Below are positions 35,581 to 45,397 of a stretch of 64,000 bases of DNA, piece by piece; position 1 is the stretch's first letter, and each line of letters starts with the position of its first letter. This DNA is from Hoeflea sp. IMCC20628. Its GTDB lineage: Bacteria > Pseudomonadota > Alphaproteobacteria > Rhizobiales > Rhizobiaceae. The DNA is taken from assembly GCF_001011155.1 (NCBI RefSeq), contig NZ_CP011479.1, forward strand, positions 2,498,501 to 2,562,500, read 5' to 3'. The notes beneath the pieces are model-generated. The model worked only from the letters and a program-made list of their open reading frames with translations, ran no database searches and was not told the origin of the DNA. The position numbers and the translations under genes are program-made.

Positions 35581-36075
35581 ATGTCTGCGCGCGCGCCCTC
35601 GGACATCCAGACGACGACAGTCACCGTGCGCATTCAGGCCGATGACTTTTCCATTGCTGACGAGGTTGCAACGCTGACCACGGGCCGCGGCGATATCGGC
35701 GCGGTGGTGAGTTTTTCCGGCCTTTGCCGCGACGAAGGCGGGCGACTGGCCACGCTCGAGCTTGAGCATTATCCCGGCATGGCCGAACGGGCGATTCGTG
35801 CCATTGCGGAACAGGCAGTGACGCGTTTTTCTCTCTCCGGCATCACCGCGATTCACCGTCATGGCGCCATTGCGCCGGGGGGGAACATCGTCCTTGTCGT
35901 CGCAAGCGCTTCGCACCGCCAGGCAGCCTTCGATGGCGCGGCATTCTTGATGGATTACCTCAAGACAGACGCGCCGTTCTGGAAGAAGGAACATCTTGCC
36001 GATGGCGGCACTGGCGAATGGGTCTCGGCCAAGGATGCCGACGATGCAGCCAAGGCGCGCTGGCGGCAGTCGTGA
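35581..36075 (+). CDS. moaE: Molybdopterin synthase catalytic subunit
   Basis: Converts cyclic pyranopterin monophosphate to molybdopterin with MoaD. The product has 164 residues; [32 protein letters not shown] and [14 protein letters not shown] (active-site Lys) are all typical. Gene order moaD-moaE is coupled, and its stop overlaps the ung start. Supports cofactor supply for enzymes such as that at 20898-23030. Confidence 0.96.
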   Translation: MSARAPSDIQTTTVTVRIQADDFSIADEVATLTTGRGDIGAVVSFSGLCRDEGGRLATLELEHYPGMAERAIRAIAEQAVTRFSLSGITAIHRHGAIAPGGNIVLVVASASHRQAAFDGAAFLMDYLKTDAPFWKKEHLADGGTGEWVSAKDADDAAKARWRQS

Positions 36076-36788
36076 TGAACGGAACCGTCAAGCTAGAAGA
36101 GAGCTGGAAGGCGGCGCTGGCAGACGAGTTTTCAAATCCCTATCTGGCCGACCTCAAGGCATTCCTGGCCGCCGAAATCCACGCTGGCAAGCAGACCTTT
36201 CCCAAAGGCTCGGAGTATTTCGCCGCTCTCGACCTGACGCCGCTCGACAAGGTCAAGGTCGTCATTCTGGGTCAGGACCCCTATCATGGCGACGGACAGG
36301 CGCATGGCTTGTGTTTCTCAGTCCAGCCCGGCGTGCGCATCCCGCCATCGCTGAAAAACGTCTACAAGGAACTTGAGACCGATCTCGGCATTCCCCCGGC
36401 GAGCCACGGCTATCTCGAAAGCTGGGCCAGGCAGGGCGTGCTGCTGCTCAACAGCGTGCTGACGGTCGAGCGCGGACTGGCCGCGTCGCATAGGGGCCGC
36501 GGCTGGGAGCGTTTCACGGACGCAGTGATCGCCCAGGTCAATGAGTTGCCGCATCCGGTGGTGTTTCTGCTCTGGGGCGCTTACGCGCAAAAGAAGGCAG
36601 GTTTCGTCGACACCAAACGCCATCTGGTGCTCAAGGCGGCTCACCCCTCTCCGTTATCCGCCCATAACGGCTTTTTCGGCTGCCGGCATTTCTCCCAGGC
36701 CAACGCCTTCCTCGAGGAAAACGGCATGGAGCCGATTGACTGGCGCCTGCCGGCATCACAACAATCCTCAGCCATTGTAAATGACTAA
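36075..36788 (+). CDS. ung: Uracil-DNA glycosylase, family 1
   Basis: Removes uracil from DNA. 237 residues from ATG 36075, overlapping the moaE stop by one base. Motif [18 protein letters not shown] carries the catalytic Asp; [12 protein letters not shown] and [14 protein letters not shown] (catalytic His loop) are family 1 signatures. Transcription with moaDE may be fortuitous coupling. Confidence 0.97.
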   Translation: MNGTVKLEESWKAALADEFSNPYLADLKAFLAAEIHAGKQTFPKGSEYFAALDLTPLDKVKVVILGQDPYHGDGQAHGLCFSVQPGVRIPPSLKNVYKELETDLGIPPASHGYLESWARQGVLLLNSVLTVERGLAASHRGRGWERFTDAVIAQVNELPHPVVFLLWGAYAQKKAGFVDTKRHLVLKAAHPSPLSAHNGFFGCRHFSQANAFLEENGMEPIDWRLPASQQSSAIVND

Positions 36789-36839
36789 GCATGTCATGAT
36801 GGGGCGAAGGCAAAGCGGAACGACGTTGGGAAGTTCGAT

Positions 36840-38102
36840 ATGATGGCCAAAATTCTGTGCAGAGCCGCTTTTTGCCTTTCGCTGGTATTTACCAGCGTGG
36901 CCGCAGCAGCGCCCGTGACGGGAGATGGAGGGCCGGTTCACTGGCTCACGGATGACGGCACGTTGCTGGTTTACAATCTCCCTGCTGCGGTCAAGACCGA
37001 AAGCGGATACGTCGTGGGCTGGACTGACAGCAAAGGACTGCTGACCGTCACCGAGTTCGACCAGAACTTCGAGCCACTCGCCGGGACGAAATTGCGCCAA
37101 TACAAGAAACAGGACGATCACAGCGCACCGGCGCTCCATGTCATTCAGTCCGGTCCGCTGAAAGGCCGGATACTGGCCGCCACCTCGCACCATCGTTCGC
37201 AGATGTTTGTCTATTTGAGCAAGTCGGGCAGGATTGAGGACGGTTTTGACCAGGTGGCCAAGCTTGATCAGCGAAATACAACATATCCGCGCCTGGTTGA
37301 ATTTTCCGACGGCTACCTGAGATTGCTCTACCGCGGGCATCCGGACAAGAACAAGTTTGATTTCGGCATCCTGTCCTCCAATGTGATCAGGTACAGGTCA
37401 GGCAGCATCGAAATCGGCGCGCGCGAGGACCTGTTGATGACCGATGGCCCAGGCTACGTGTATCCGGCTATGCCGCGATTTGATCCCGCGAGCGGCGGCT
37501 ACGCCATAGCCTGGGGGCGACTTCCGCGAAAAGAAGGCGGTAACATCCCCAACGCCTGGTACGACGTCTTCATCTCCCGGTTTGACAGGGAAAACCAGCC
37601 AATCGCAGCGACAAGGCTCGACCCGGCCCCGATGCGAGCACTGGGCTTTGGTGCGGAAAAACGCGTTCTCGGCATGCTTTCGCCAAAGAAAGACGGCAGG
37701 TCTCGCCTGCTGCTGCAAATTCCCAAGAGCCGCAGCGGACCATTGCGCAACAGCGAGATCTATGTCGCAACCGTGGATGAATCGGGGAAGACCGATTACA
37801 CGCTGGTGACTGAAACAGTTCACCCCTACTATCCGCTCTCCGCGGTGATCGACCCTCGTGATGACGCTATTCTCGCTTCAGTCGCGGGTCGCGATGGGCG
37901 CATCCGGATTGACCGGTTCATGCAAAACGATAGTGGCGGATATGCCAGCACGGGCGCAATCACCTGCAGCGACAAGCCATTGCTTCCGCAAGCTGTGATC
38001 GATGGCTTTCTGATTGCCGAGGAAGTCGAATACTACAAGGCAGTTCGCGACTTCCGGACCGCTCTGTTTGCCGTCAACATGGATCACCGTGGCGACTGTT
38101 GA
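36840..38102 (+). CDS. Exported BNR_4-repeat-like beta-propeller protein, unknown function
   Basis: 420 residues with a Sec signal peptide (cleavage after about VAAAA, residue 24). The mature part shows BNR_4-like repeated elements: APALHVIQSGPLKGRILAA, TTYPRLVEFSDGYLRLLYRG and VYPAMPRFDPASGGYAIAWG. Such propellers occur in polysaccharide-acting and surface proteins; the His in DDHSAP and the Tyr-Pro-Arg element resemble the active regions of BNR_4 polysaccharide lyases, but enzyme activity is only a guess. It stands alone between ung and the ferric-reductase-like gene. Confidence 0.6.
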   Translation: MMAKILCRAAFCLSLVFTSVAAAAPVTGDGGPVHWLTDDGTLLVYNLPAAVKTESGYVVGWTDSKGLLTVTEFDQNFEPLAGTKLRQYKKQDDHSAPALHVIQSGPLKGRILAATSHHRSQMFVYLSKSGRIEDGFDQVAKLDQRNTTYPRLVEFSDGYLRLLYRGHPDKNKFDFGILSSNVIRYRSGSIEIGAREDLLMTDGPGYVYPAMPRFDPASGGYAIAWGRLPRKEGGNIPNAWYDVFISRFDRENQPIAATRLDPAPMRALGFGAEKRVLGMLSPKKDGRSRLLLQIPKSRSGPLRNSEIYVATVDESGKTDYTLVTETVHPYYPLSAVIDPRDDAILASVAGRDGRIRIDRFMQNDSGGYASTGAITCSDKPLLPQAVIDGFLIAEEVEYYKAVRDFRTALFAVNMDHRGDC

Positions 38103-38196
38103 GGTGCCCGTAACGTCCTGCCCGCTGGCGCCAGTTCAGCTCGCGGAAGACGCCGCCTGCCCTATTGCGCTCAACCCGGACCGTTGCATCAAAAGG

Positions 38197-38228
38197 CAAA
38201 AACCAAAACGGCTGCCGAAGGAGCCGTT
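38197..38228 (-). terminator. Minus-strand Rho-independent terminator without an assigned gene
   Basis: Reading minus, AACGGCT-CCTTCGGC-AGCCGTT is followed by TTGGTTTTTG, a T-rich tail; on the plus strand no T-run follows. No annotated minus-strand gene lies upstream of it, so it may end an unannotated transcript from the 38229-38561 gap. Confidence 0.55.
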
Positions 38229-38561
38229 CTGCATTCAATCAAAACAGACTTTTGCCTAGGCATAATACCATTCTTCAATTCAGATTGATTTGAAGGGGTA
38301 TCCGCGATTGAGTAATCAATTCCGATCCCAGGCACCCAGCAGGCGTTTGTCCTGCCTGCGGTTTTCGGCACGAAATTGCGCAGTTCATGCGCCCTGTCCG
38401 CAACCCCGTCCACTTCGTCCAACTGCCCGAAAAGCCGAGCAGGATTGATCTGAGACAACTCACGCCTCTGCAGATGGCCGTATGACCAAATGATTCCGGG
38501 TGACGGACCGAGCGCATGATCTCGGCGACGGATATGCGAGATCGGCAAAAGGACATTGGCA
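38229..38561. other. Intergenic region, possible minus-strand transcript
   Basis: No convincing protein gene. An imperfect dyad TTCAATTCAGATTGATTTGAA lies at about 38274-38294, and a minus-strand TATTAT element near 38262-38267 could be a -10. Open frames present on the minus strand lack ribosome sites and recognisable sequence. Confidence 0.35.
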
Positions 38562-39914
38562 ATGAAGAACATCAAACTTGTCTTCTGGGGCGTATTAGCC
38601 GTCATCAGCCTTCTCTGGTTTGCCGCCGATCCGGCGGTGTTTGAGGCCCGCACCGTATTCGCACTGCGTGATTTCATGATGCAGTACAGCGGCGTGCTGG
38701 CGATCAGCGCCATGAGCATCGCCATGGTTCTGGCGCTGAGGCCACGCTGGCCGGAACAGTGGCTGGGCGGGCTCGACAAGATGTACCGGCTGCACAAATG
38801 GCTGGGCATATCCGCGCTGATTTTCGCCGTCGTCCATTGGCTGTGGTCCGAGACACCGAAATGGGCCATCGGTCTTGGACTGCTTGCGCGCCCGGAGCGT
38901 GGTGAACGACCGGTTGTGGTCAACCCGGTAGAGCAATTCCTCTCCGGCTTGCGCGACCCGGCCGAAGGTCTCGGCGAGTGGGCCTTTTATGCGATCGTGC
39001 TGCTGATTGCCGTCGCGCTGATCAAGCTCATTCCCTACAGACTGTTCTTCAAGACCCACCGGGTCATCGCTGTGGCCTATCTGGTGCTGGTGTTTCATAC
39101 CGTGGTGCTAGCGGAATTTGCCTACTGGACTTCGCCCCTGGGACTCATTCTCGCGCTGCTGCTGATCGCCGGCAGCTTGGCGGCTGTGGTTGTATTGTTC
39201 CGGCGCGTGGCCCACGGACGACAGGTGACGGGTGAGATTGTCGAGCTTCAGCATTATCCCGGTGTTCGGGCGCTGGAAAGCCGGATCAAACTGCAGCCCG
39301 GCTGGCCCGGTCATCAACCCGGCCAATTTGCTTTCGCCACCTCCGACAATCAGGAAGGCGCTCACCCCTATACAATCGCCTCTGCATGGGATCCGGCCAA
39401 CCCGAAAGTCACCTTCATCATCAAGGCGCTTGGCGACCACACCAGCAGGCTTGCGAGCGAGCTGAACATCGGCCAACAGATCAAGATCGAAGGGCCCTAT
39501 GGCTGTTTCACCTTCGATGACGGAGCGGCGCGACAGATCTGGATTGGCGGCGGCATCGGCATCACACCCTTCGTCTCGCGCATGAAATATCTCGCGCAGA
39601 CCAGAAACCAAAAGCCTGAAGGTGCCGCGCAGACCATCGACCTGTTTCACAGCACGGCCGAACTCGATGAGGGCGCGCTGGCGCGGCTGGCCACTGATGC
39701 CACCGATGCCGATGTCCGTCTGCATGTCCTGATTGATGCAAAGCACGGCAGGCTGACGGGTGACCGTATCCGCGAAGAGGTGCCAGACTGGCGCGACGCC
39801 AGTATCTGGTTCTGCGGCCCGGTTGGTTTCGGCGACGCGCTGAGAGCCGACTTCGCCGCCCATGGCCTGGACGTCAACACCAAGTTCCACCAGGAGCTGT
39901 TCAGCATGCGGTGA
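38562..39914 (+). CDS. Ferric-reductase-like transmembrane flavoprotein with FAD/NAD-binding domain
   Basis: 450 residues from ATG 38562 (MKNIKLVFWGVL), AGGA upstream. The N-terminal part has about six helices of the ferric-reductase-like domain with histidines for haem (HKWLG, HWLW, KTHRVIAVAYL, FHTVVL). From about residue 220 a ferredoxin-reductase module follows: PGQFAFATSDNQ, HPYTIAS for FAD, and GGIGITPFVSRM for NAD(P)H, ending with FHQELFSMR. It probably moves electrons across the inner membrane to an unknown acceptor. Confidence 0.87.
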   Translation: MKNIKLVFWGVLAVISLLWFAADPAVFEARTVFALRDFMMQYSGVLAISAMSIAMVLALRPRWPEQWLGGLDKMYRLHKWLGISALIFAVVHWLWSETPKWAIGLGLLARPERGERPVVVNPVEQFLSGLRDPAEGLGEWAFYAIVLLIAVALIKLIPYRLFFKTHRVIAVAYLVLVFHTVVLAEFAYWTSPLGLILALLLIAGSLAAVVVLFRRVAHGRQVTGEIVELQHYPGVRALESRIKLQPGWPGHQPGQFAFATSDNQEGAHPYTIASAWDPANPKVTFIIKALGDHTSRLASELNIGQQIKIEGPYGCFTFDDGAARQIWIGGGIGITPFVSRMKYLAQTRNQKPEGAAQTIDLFHSTAELDEGALARLATDATDADVRLHVLIDAKHGRLTGDRIREEVPDWRDASIWFCGPVGFGDALRADFAAHGLDVNTKFHQELFSMR

Positions 39915-39942
39915 TCGGTTCGGCTACGACGCGAGCACAAAA

Positions 39943-39966
39943 AAGGCGGCCCGGAGGCCGCCTTTT
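39943..39966. terminator. Bidirectional Rho-independent terminator
   Basis: Stem AAGGCGGCC-CGGA-GGCCGCCTT, flanked by an A-run on the left and TTTT on the right, between the convergent ferric-reductase-like gene and ndk. Confidence 0.88.
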
Positions 39967-40014
39967 GCATTTGGATCGGACGCGCTGGAGAACCAGCCGC
40001 GCTGTCAGTCAGAT

Positions 40015-40437
40015 TTAGCCGACGATTTCTGTGCCGGCGAACCAGTAGGAGATTTCTTCGGCTGCGGTTTCAGGCGCATCGGAGCCGTGGACCGAATTTT
40101 CGCCGATGGACAGCGCATGGGTCTTGCGGATTGTGCCTTCGGCAGCATCTGCAGGGTTGGTGGCGCCCATGATTTCGCGGTTCTTGAGGATGGCGTTCTC
40201 ACCTTCGAGAACCTGAACAACGGTCGGGCCGGAGGTCATGCCTTCAACCAGTTCGCCGAAGAACGGGCGTTCCTTGTGCACAGCATAGAAGCCTTCGGCT
40301 TCGCGTGTGCTCATCCAGACGCGCTTGGATGCAACGACGCGCAGGCCGTTGTCTTCAAATACCTTGGTGATCGCGCCGGTCAGGTTGCGCTTTGTGGCAT
40401 CGGGCTTGATCATCGAAAATGTGCGTTCAATCGCCAT
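40015..40437 (-). CDS. ndk: Nucleoside diphosphate kinase
   Basis: Transfers phosphate between nucleoside di- and triphosphates. The product has 140 residues, the usual length. [14 protein letters not shown] opens the protein, and the phosphohistidine His117 is in [26 protein letters not shown] precedes the ATG. Confidence 0.98.
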   Translation of the reverse strand: MAIERTFSMIKPDATKRNLTGAITKVFEDNGLRVVASKRVWMSTREAEGFYAVHKERPFFGELVEGMTSGPTVVQVLEGENAILKNREIMGATNPADAAEGTIRKTHALSIGENSVHGSDAPETAAEEISYWFAGTEIVG

Positions 40438-40669
40438 GGTCTCATTCCTTTAGCGGTATCCCGCATGAATGCGGGCCAAATGGGGTGCAAAAAGCCGGGC
40501 CGAAAGGGTTTCGGTCCCGGGTTGCGGCCTAAATAGCCGCATGACCTGCTATCCGCAAGAGGCGATGCGCAGGTCGCAGCATCCACGGTCATGGTTTGCC
40601 GCCGCAGTTAGCTGACCGAGACGCCGCAGAATTCTTGGCCTGCCCCGCATTCCGTTGTAGGCTGCTGGC

Positions 40670-41245
40670 ATGTCTGACGCGGTGATAGCCTCGGGTGTCG
40701 TAGCCGTCGCGGTTTTGGGGTTTGCCCCGCAAAACCGCGCGATGCTGGCAGCTGGTGCCGGACACACGTTCAAGCCTGTCATCGACGGCATGATCGCCAG
40801 CCTGTGCGGCTGGCTGTTGCTGTTTGCGCTGGCTCTGGCTGCGCTGCACTTGTCGCCACCATGGATGAGCAGCGTGGGCATGGTGCTGGCATCACTGTTG
40901 CTGGCGCTGGCGGGGCTCAGCCGTTACCTCGCAGACCCGGCGCAACCAAGAGAGCCTGCGCCGCAAGCCGACCAGTCCTCGCTTCCGCTGCACCTTCTTC
41001 AAAGCCCGGAAAGTTGGGCGGTCGCAGTGTTTCTTGCCGGGTCGGCGCTGAGTGGCACTGTAACGCTTGCCGCCGCTTTTGTCGGTTTGACCTTGTTGAC
41101 GGCGTTCGGTCTCAGCCTCTGGGCGATGGCCGGCTGGTCGGGCTGTGCCTATCTCATCTCCGGCTGGCACCGGAGGCATCTCGACTGGGCCTTCGGCATC
41201 CTGATGTTCATGGCAGCCATCGCCTCGCTGGTTCCAGCAGCCTGA
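40670..41245 (+). CDS. LysE-like membrane protein, divergent
   Basis: 191 residues, about six hydrophobic segments. The layout resembles LysE/RhtB exporters: FAPQNRAMLAAGAGHTFKPV aligns in position with the family's TPGPN-xxM segment, SPESWAVAVFLAGSAL with the NPKAW segment, and the end WAFGILMFMAAIASLVP with the usual last helix. The PGP motif itself is lost, so transport function and substrate are uncertain. Confidence 0.6.
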   Translation: MSDAVIASGVVAVAVLGFAPQNRAMLAAGAGHTFKPVIDGMIASLCGWLLLFALALAALHLSPPWMSSVGMVLASLLLALAGLSRYLADPAQPREPAPQADQSSLPLHLLQSPESWAVAVFLAGSALSGTVTLAAAFVGLTLLTAFGLSLWAMAGWSGCAYLISGWHRRHLDWAFGILMFMAAIASLVPAA

Positions 41246-41250
41246 TGGTT

Positions 41251-41943
41251 TCAGGCGGCTTGTGGAACGGAGCGGCCCAATCCGTCATACAGATCAAGAC
41301 AGCGCTCGAACCAGTCCTGGACGGGATCATCCGCTTCGAGCAGCTTGGCGTTCGAGGTCAGCCGAACCCATTGCAAGGCGCCAAAGACCATGTAATCGGC
41401 AAAGAGCGGTGAGGATCCGCCGATCCACGGCTGGGATTTGAGCGTCACGCGCACTGGCATGAGGGTTCCGGGCAGCGCTGCGAGCGCTGCCTCACGCCCC
41501 TCGACCATCTGCTCCAGGGTCTTGCCCACACGCGCTTCGCGGCTTGAACGAAAATAGGCCTGGTCCACGGGTGCCAGCGCGTCGTGGATACCCTTCATGG
41601 CGATGTCCCGCATGACGCCGTGCAGCACCGTGTTGGTCCAGGATTCGATGAAACGGGCCATCGCTTGACCGCCCTGCCCGCCAAACAGCGACGGCCGATC
41701 GGGATAGGTTTCCTCGAGATAGGCGGCGATCATGAAGCTGTCGGAGACGACCTGGCTGCCATCGCGGATCACCGGCACGGTTTTGGACACGCCGCCTTCA
41801 ATCTCGGGCACCTTGGTGAAACAGACGTTGTTGCGCTCGAAGGGCAGCCCCTTGTGCGCCAGCGCCATGACTGCCTTCCAGCAATGCGGGCTGAAGGGAC
41901 GGGCCGGATCAGCGCCGACAAGCTCGTGAAGGAGGATGGTCAT
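41251..41943 (-). CDS. Glutathione S-transferase family protein
   Basis: 230 residues from ATG 41943 (MTILLHELVGADP) with GGAG six bases upstream. N-terminal thioredoxin-like domain with FSPHCWKAVMALAHKGLPFE and VPVIRDGSQVVSDSFMIAAY; helical C-terminal domain. The CWK context suggests a beta-etherase/LigF-like or omega-like member, but the substrate is unknown. It is convergent with the LysE-like gene, five bases apart. Confidence 0.87.
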   Translation of the reverse strand: MTILLHELVGADPARPFSPHCWKAVMALAHKGLPFERNNVCFTKVPEIEGGVSKTVPVIRDGSQVVSDSFMIAAYLEETYPDRPSLFGGQGGQAMARFIESWTNTVLHGVMRDIAMKGIHDALAPVDQAYFRSSREARVGKTLEQMVEGREAALAALPGTLMPVRVTLKSQPWIGGSSPLFADYMVFGALQWVRLTSNAKLLEADDPVQDWFERCLDLYDGLGRSVPQAA

Positions 41944-42105
41944 GGAAGCTCCGCAATTTGTTGTTGGATTCACTCATGGTCGATCAGACCGGGTTTGTCA
42001 CCACCCTCGCGGATGATCGCGGGGCTTGCTTCCGATTGTCAATTTCAGCAAAGTCCGCGCATCGGTACACTTTGCCCCGCCAACAAGCCTGAAAGCAGGA
42101 AACAG

Positions 42106-43128
42106 ATGTCATTGATGAACAGCGTCGCCTGCACCCAGCCCGGCAGTCTCGAGATCCGGCAGGTATCCCGGCCGGTGCGCACCGACGGCGACGTGCGGCT
42201 CAAGATCCGGCGCATCGGCATCTGCGGCACGGATTACCATATTTTCGATGGCAAGCATCCGTTTCTCAATTACCCCCGGGTGATGGGGCATGAACTGGCA
42301 GCGGAAGTTACTGAGACTGGTCCTGACAGCGCTTTTGCCGTGGGCGACCATGTCATCGTCAATCCCTATATTGCCTGCGGCAGCTGCCGGGCCTGCACGC
42401 GCGGCAAACCCAATTGCTGCACGGCGATTGCCGTGCTTGGCGTGCACCGCGACGGCGGCATGTGCGAGGAAATCTGCATTCCCGAACGCAATCTGGTGCA
42501 CTCCGATGGCCTGTCTCTCGATGCTTGCGCGACGGTCGAATTCCTGGCCATCGGCGCCCATGCAGTGCGGCGTGGCGGCATCGGCCCGGACGACCGGGTG
42601 CTGGTGACCGGCGCGGGACCGATCGGACTGGGGGCGGCGATCTTCGCCCGGCTGGCCGGCGCCGCGGTGTCGATCCTCGATCTTGATCCAGCCCGGCTGG
42701 AAGAGGCCTGCGCAATTGCCGGTGATTGCCAGCCGATTGTCGCCGGCGCGTCGGCTGACGCCGAGATCAGCCGGCTGACGGAGGGTGACGGTTTTGATGC
42801 GGTGTTTGACGCCACCGGCAATCTGGCCTCGATCCAGTCAGGCTTTGTGCGGGTGGCGCATGGCGGGCGCTATATTCTCGTCAGCGTCGTCAACGAGACC
42901 GTGGCGTTTTCCGATCCGGAATTCCACAAGCGCGAAATGAGCCTGATCGGCAGCCGCAATGCCACATCGGAGGATTTCCGCACTGTCATTGCTGCGCTCA
43001 AGGCCGGGCATGTGCCGCTTGAACGGATCATCACTCACAGAACCGATTTCGACGGTGTCATTGCCGACCTGCCACGCTGGGCGAACCACAAGGACGGACT
43101 GATCAAGGCAATGATCACGCTCGATTAA
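42106..43128 (+). CDS. Zinc-dependent alcohol dehydrogenase (MDR family)
   Basis: 340 residues from ATG 42106, with AGGAAAC upstream; the open frame extends 500 bases further 5' but overlaps the GST gene antisense. Catalytic zinc ligands Cys40 (GICGTDYHIFDG) and His62-Glu63 (MGHELA); structural zinc cysteines 91, 94, 97 and 105. NAD-binding GAGPIGLGAAIFA. It resembles sorbitol/threonine dehydrogenase-type or L-galactonate-type enzymes; the substrate is not determined. Confidence 0.9.
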   Translation: MSLMNSVACTQPGSLEIRQVSRPVRTDGDVRLKIRRIGICGTDYHIFDGKHPFLNYPRVMGHELAAEVTETGPDSAFAVGDHVIVNPYIACGSCRACTRGKPNCCTAIAVLGVHRDGGMCEEICIPERNLVHSDGLSLDACATVEFLAIGAHAVRRGGIGPDDRVLVTGAGPIGLGAAIFARLAGAAVSILDLDPARLEEACAIAGDCQPIVAGASADAEISRLTEGDGFDAVFDATGNLASIQSGFVRVAHGGRYILVSVVNETVAFSDPEFHKREMSLIGSRNATSEDFRTVIAALKAGHVPLERIITHRTDFDGVIADLPRWANHKDGLIKAMITLD

Positions 43129-43321
43129 AACCATGCGCACACAAGCCTGATCCGTTTTTCGGCTGCAGATCCAAGGGCACTGTTCCTTGGCTAACAAGCG
43201 CTCATGCCATGCTCAAATGCCGGTATTGCAACCGTGACATCGCCGCATCTATTCTCAACAAGTTTTGTTGCACCGCCGTTCTGCCCTTGCAAATCGGCGC
43301 AGTTGCAGCCAATAAGCCGCC

Positions 43322-45202
43322 ATGCTTACGATTACAGACCTTTCCGCACGCATTGCCGGGCGCCTTTTGATTGACAATGCCTCGCTGGCGCTGCCCACGG
43401 GCATCAAGGCCGGGCTTGTCGGGCCCAATGGCGCAGGCAAGTCGACCCTGTTCAAGATCATCACCGGCGAGATGGCGACCGAAACCGGCCATACCTCGAT
43501 TCCGAAGCAGACACGCATCGGCCAGGTGGCGCAGGAAGCTCCCTCGGAAGAGACATCGCTGATCGAGATCGTGCTGCGCGCCGATATCGAGCGTACCAAG
43601 CTGATGAAGGAAGCGGAAACCGCCAAGGACCCGCTCCGCATTGCTGAAATCCAGATGCGGCTCGTCGATATCGACGCCCATTCGGCCGAAGCCCGCGCCG
43701 CCTCGATTCTGGCCGGCCTTGGTTTTGACCATGATGCCCAGCAACGCCCGGCCTCGAGTTTCTCCGGCGGCTGGCGCATGCGCGTGGCGCTGGCCTCGGT
43801 GCTGTTTTCCGAACCCGACCTCTTGCTGCTTGACGAGCCGACCAACTATCTCGACCTTGAAGGCACGCTGTGGCTGGAGGATTATATCCGCCGCTACCCG
43901 CACACCGTGCTGATCATCAGCCATGACCGCGACCTCTTGAACACCGCGGCCAACGCCATCGTCCATCTCGACCAGAAGAAGCTGACATTCTATCGCGGCG
44001 GCTTCGACCAGTTCGAGCGGCAGAAAGCCGAGCGTGACGAGCACCAGATGAAGGCGCGCGAAAAGAGCCTGGCTGCGCGCAAGCACATGGAAGAATTCGT
44101 CGAACGCTTCCGCGCCAAGGCATCCAAGGCACGTCAGGCCCAGTCGCGCATCAAGGCGCTGGAAAAGATGGGCACCGTCGATGCTGTGATCGAGAACGAT
44201 GTCAGCGGATTTTCGTTTCCGCGCCCCGATCGCGGTGTCGCCTCGCCGATCATCGCTATTGAAGGCGGCTCTGTCGGCTATACGCCCGGCTCGCCGATCC
44301 TGACCCGGCTCGACCTGCGCATCGATGCCGATGACCGCATCGCGCTTCTGGGCTCGAACGGTAACGGCAAGTCGACCTTCGCCAAATTCATCGCCGGACG
44401 GCTGCAGGCCGAGGCCGGCCTGATCCGCACAGCACCAGCGCTGAAGACCGGGTTTTTCGCCCAGCACCAGATGGACGACCTGATTCCCGAGGAATCGGCG
44501 GTTGCCCATGTGCGTGCCTTGATGCCCGATGCCCAGGAAGCCCGCGTCCGCGCCCGGGTGGCGCAGATGGGCCTCAAGCAGGACAAGATGAACACCCCGG
44601 CCAAGGACCTCTCCGGCGGCGAGAAGGCGCGCCTGCTGATGGGTCTGTCGTCGTTTCATGCGCCGAACCTGATGATCCTCGATGAGCCGACCAACCACCT
44701 GGATATCGACAGCCGCGCGGCACTGATCCGGGCGCTCAATGCCTTCCCCGGCGCCGTGATCCTGATCTCCCATGATCGCCATCTGATCGAGGCCACGGTC
44801 GACCGGCTGTGGATCGTCAAGGATGGAACCGTCAGCGTGTTTGACGGTGACCTTGAGGATTACCGCCAGGAAGTTGTGGGCACCTCGGGCAAGGGCAAAA
44901 AGAGCGGCGACAACGACGGCGTTTCCAAAGCCGAGAAGCGCAAGCAGGCCGCCCAGGAGCGCGCCGACCTTGCGCCGATGAAGAAAAAGATCAAGGATTT
45001 TGAAGCCTTGGTCGAAAGACTTGGCAAACAGATTCAATCGCTGGATGCCGAACTGGCGGATCCGGATCAGTTTGCCGACGCGCCTTACAAGATCGCGCAA
45101 AAAACCAAGCAGCGCGGCGAACGGGCCGCGGAACTGGCCAAGGCCGAAGAAGATTGGCTGGCATTGACCGGCGAGGTCGATGACGCCGAGGCGGCAGAAT
45201 AA
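43322..45202 (+). CDS. ABC-F family ATP-binding cassette protein
   Basis: Soluble translation- or ribosome-associated ATPase of 626 residues with two nucleotide-binding domains: GPNGAGKST then SGGWRMRVALAS and LLLDEPTNYLD; and GSNGNGKST then SGGEKARLL and ILDEPTNHLD. The linker between them and a charged coiled-coil C-terminus (about 540-626) are ABC-F features. No transmembrane part. Closest in layout to Uup/YheS types. The ATG lacks a clear ribosome site. Confidence 0.94.
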   Translation: MLTITDLSARIAGRLLIDNASLALPTGIKAGLVGPNGAGKSTLFKIITGEMATETGHTSIPKQTRIGQVAQEAPSEETSLIEIVLRADIERTKLMKEAETAKDPLRIAEIQMRLVDIDAHSAEARAASILAGLGFDHDAQQRPASSFSGGWRMRVALASVLFSEPDLLLLDEPTNYLDLEGTLWLEDYIRRYPHTVLIISHDRDLLNTAANAIVHLDQKKLTFYRGGFDQFERQKAERDEHQMKAREKSLAARKHMEEFVERFRAKASKARQAQSRIKALEKMGTVDAVIENDVSGFSFPRPDRGVASPIIAIEGGSVGYTPGSPILTRLDLRIDADDRIALLGSNGNGKSTFAKFIAGRLQAEAGLIRTAPALKTGFFAQHQMDDLIPEESAVAHVRALMPDAQEARVRARVAQMGLKQDKMNTPAKDLSGGEKARLLMGLSSFHAPNLMILDEPTNHLDIDSRAALIRALNAFPGAVILISHDRHLIEATVDRLWIVKDGTVSVFDGDLEDYRQEVVGTSGKGKKSGDNDGVSKAEKRKQAAQERADLAPMKKKIKDFEALVERLGKQIQSLDAELADPDQFADAPYKIAQKTKQRGERAAELAKAEEDWLALTGEVDDAEAAE

Positions 45203-45331
45203 AATTTGCCGCCAAACGGCTGTTGCATGTCGCAGGAGCCAGCAGATCCCCTGCCCGCACAAAGTGGCGTTCACAAGCCGCCATCACGGCCCGGGATGGC
45301 GGCAGCAAATTGATCCCGCCCGGAGCCGCGC

Positions 45332-45345
45332 TTGACTCATATCAA
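45332..45345 (+). promoter_or_regulatory. FNR/FixK-type box upstream of the MacAB-like genes
   Basis: TTGACTCATATCAA matches 9 of 10 consensus positions of TTGAT-N4-ATCAA. It is centred 59 bases before the ATG at 45398, with ATGCTA at 45364-45369 as a possible -10, compatible with class II activation. A 9-bp hairpin (45277-45303) lies further upstream and has no T-run. Confidence 0.45.
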
Positions 45346-45397
45346 GCGTGGCGCGCTGCGACCATGCTAGCAAGGTCCCAAACCACGGGACCTGCAC

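Noticed and set aside
41584-42105. Upstream in-frame extension of the alcohol dehydrogenase
   Set aside because: Overlaps the GST gene antisense, while the protein start and ribosome site at 42106 fit the family.
43202-45274. 690-codon minus-strand frame antisense to the ABC-F gene
   Set aside because: Sequence is low-complexity shadow; the plus strand has both intact ATPase domains.
45277-45303. 9-bp hairpin after the ABC-F gene as terminator
   Set aside because: No T-run follows on either strand.
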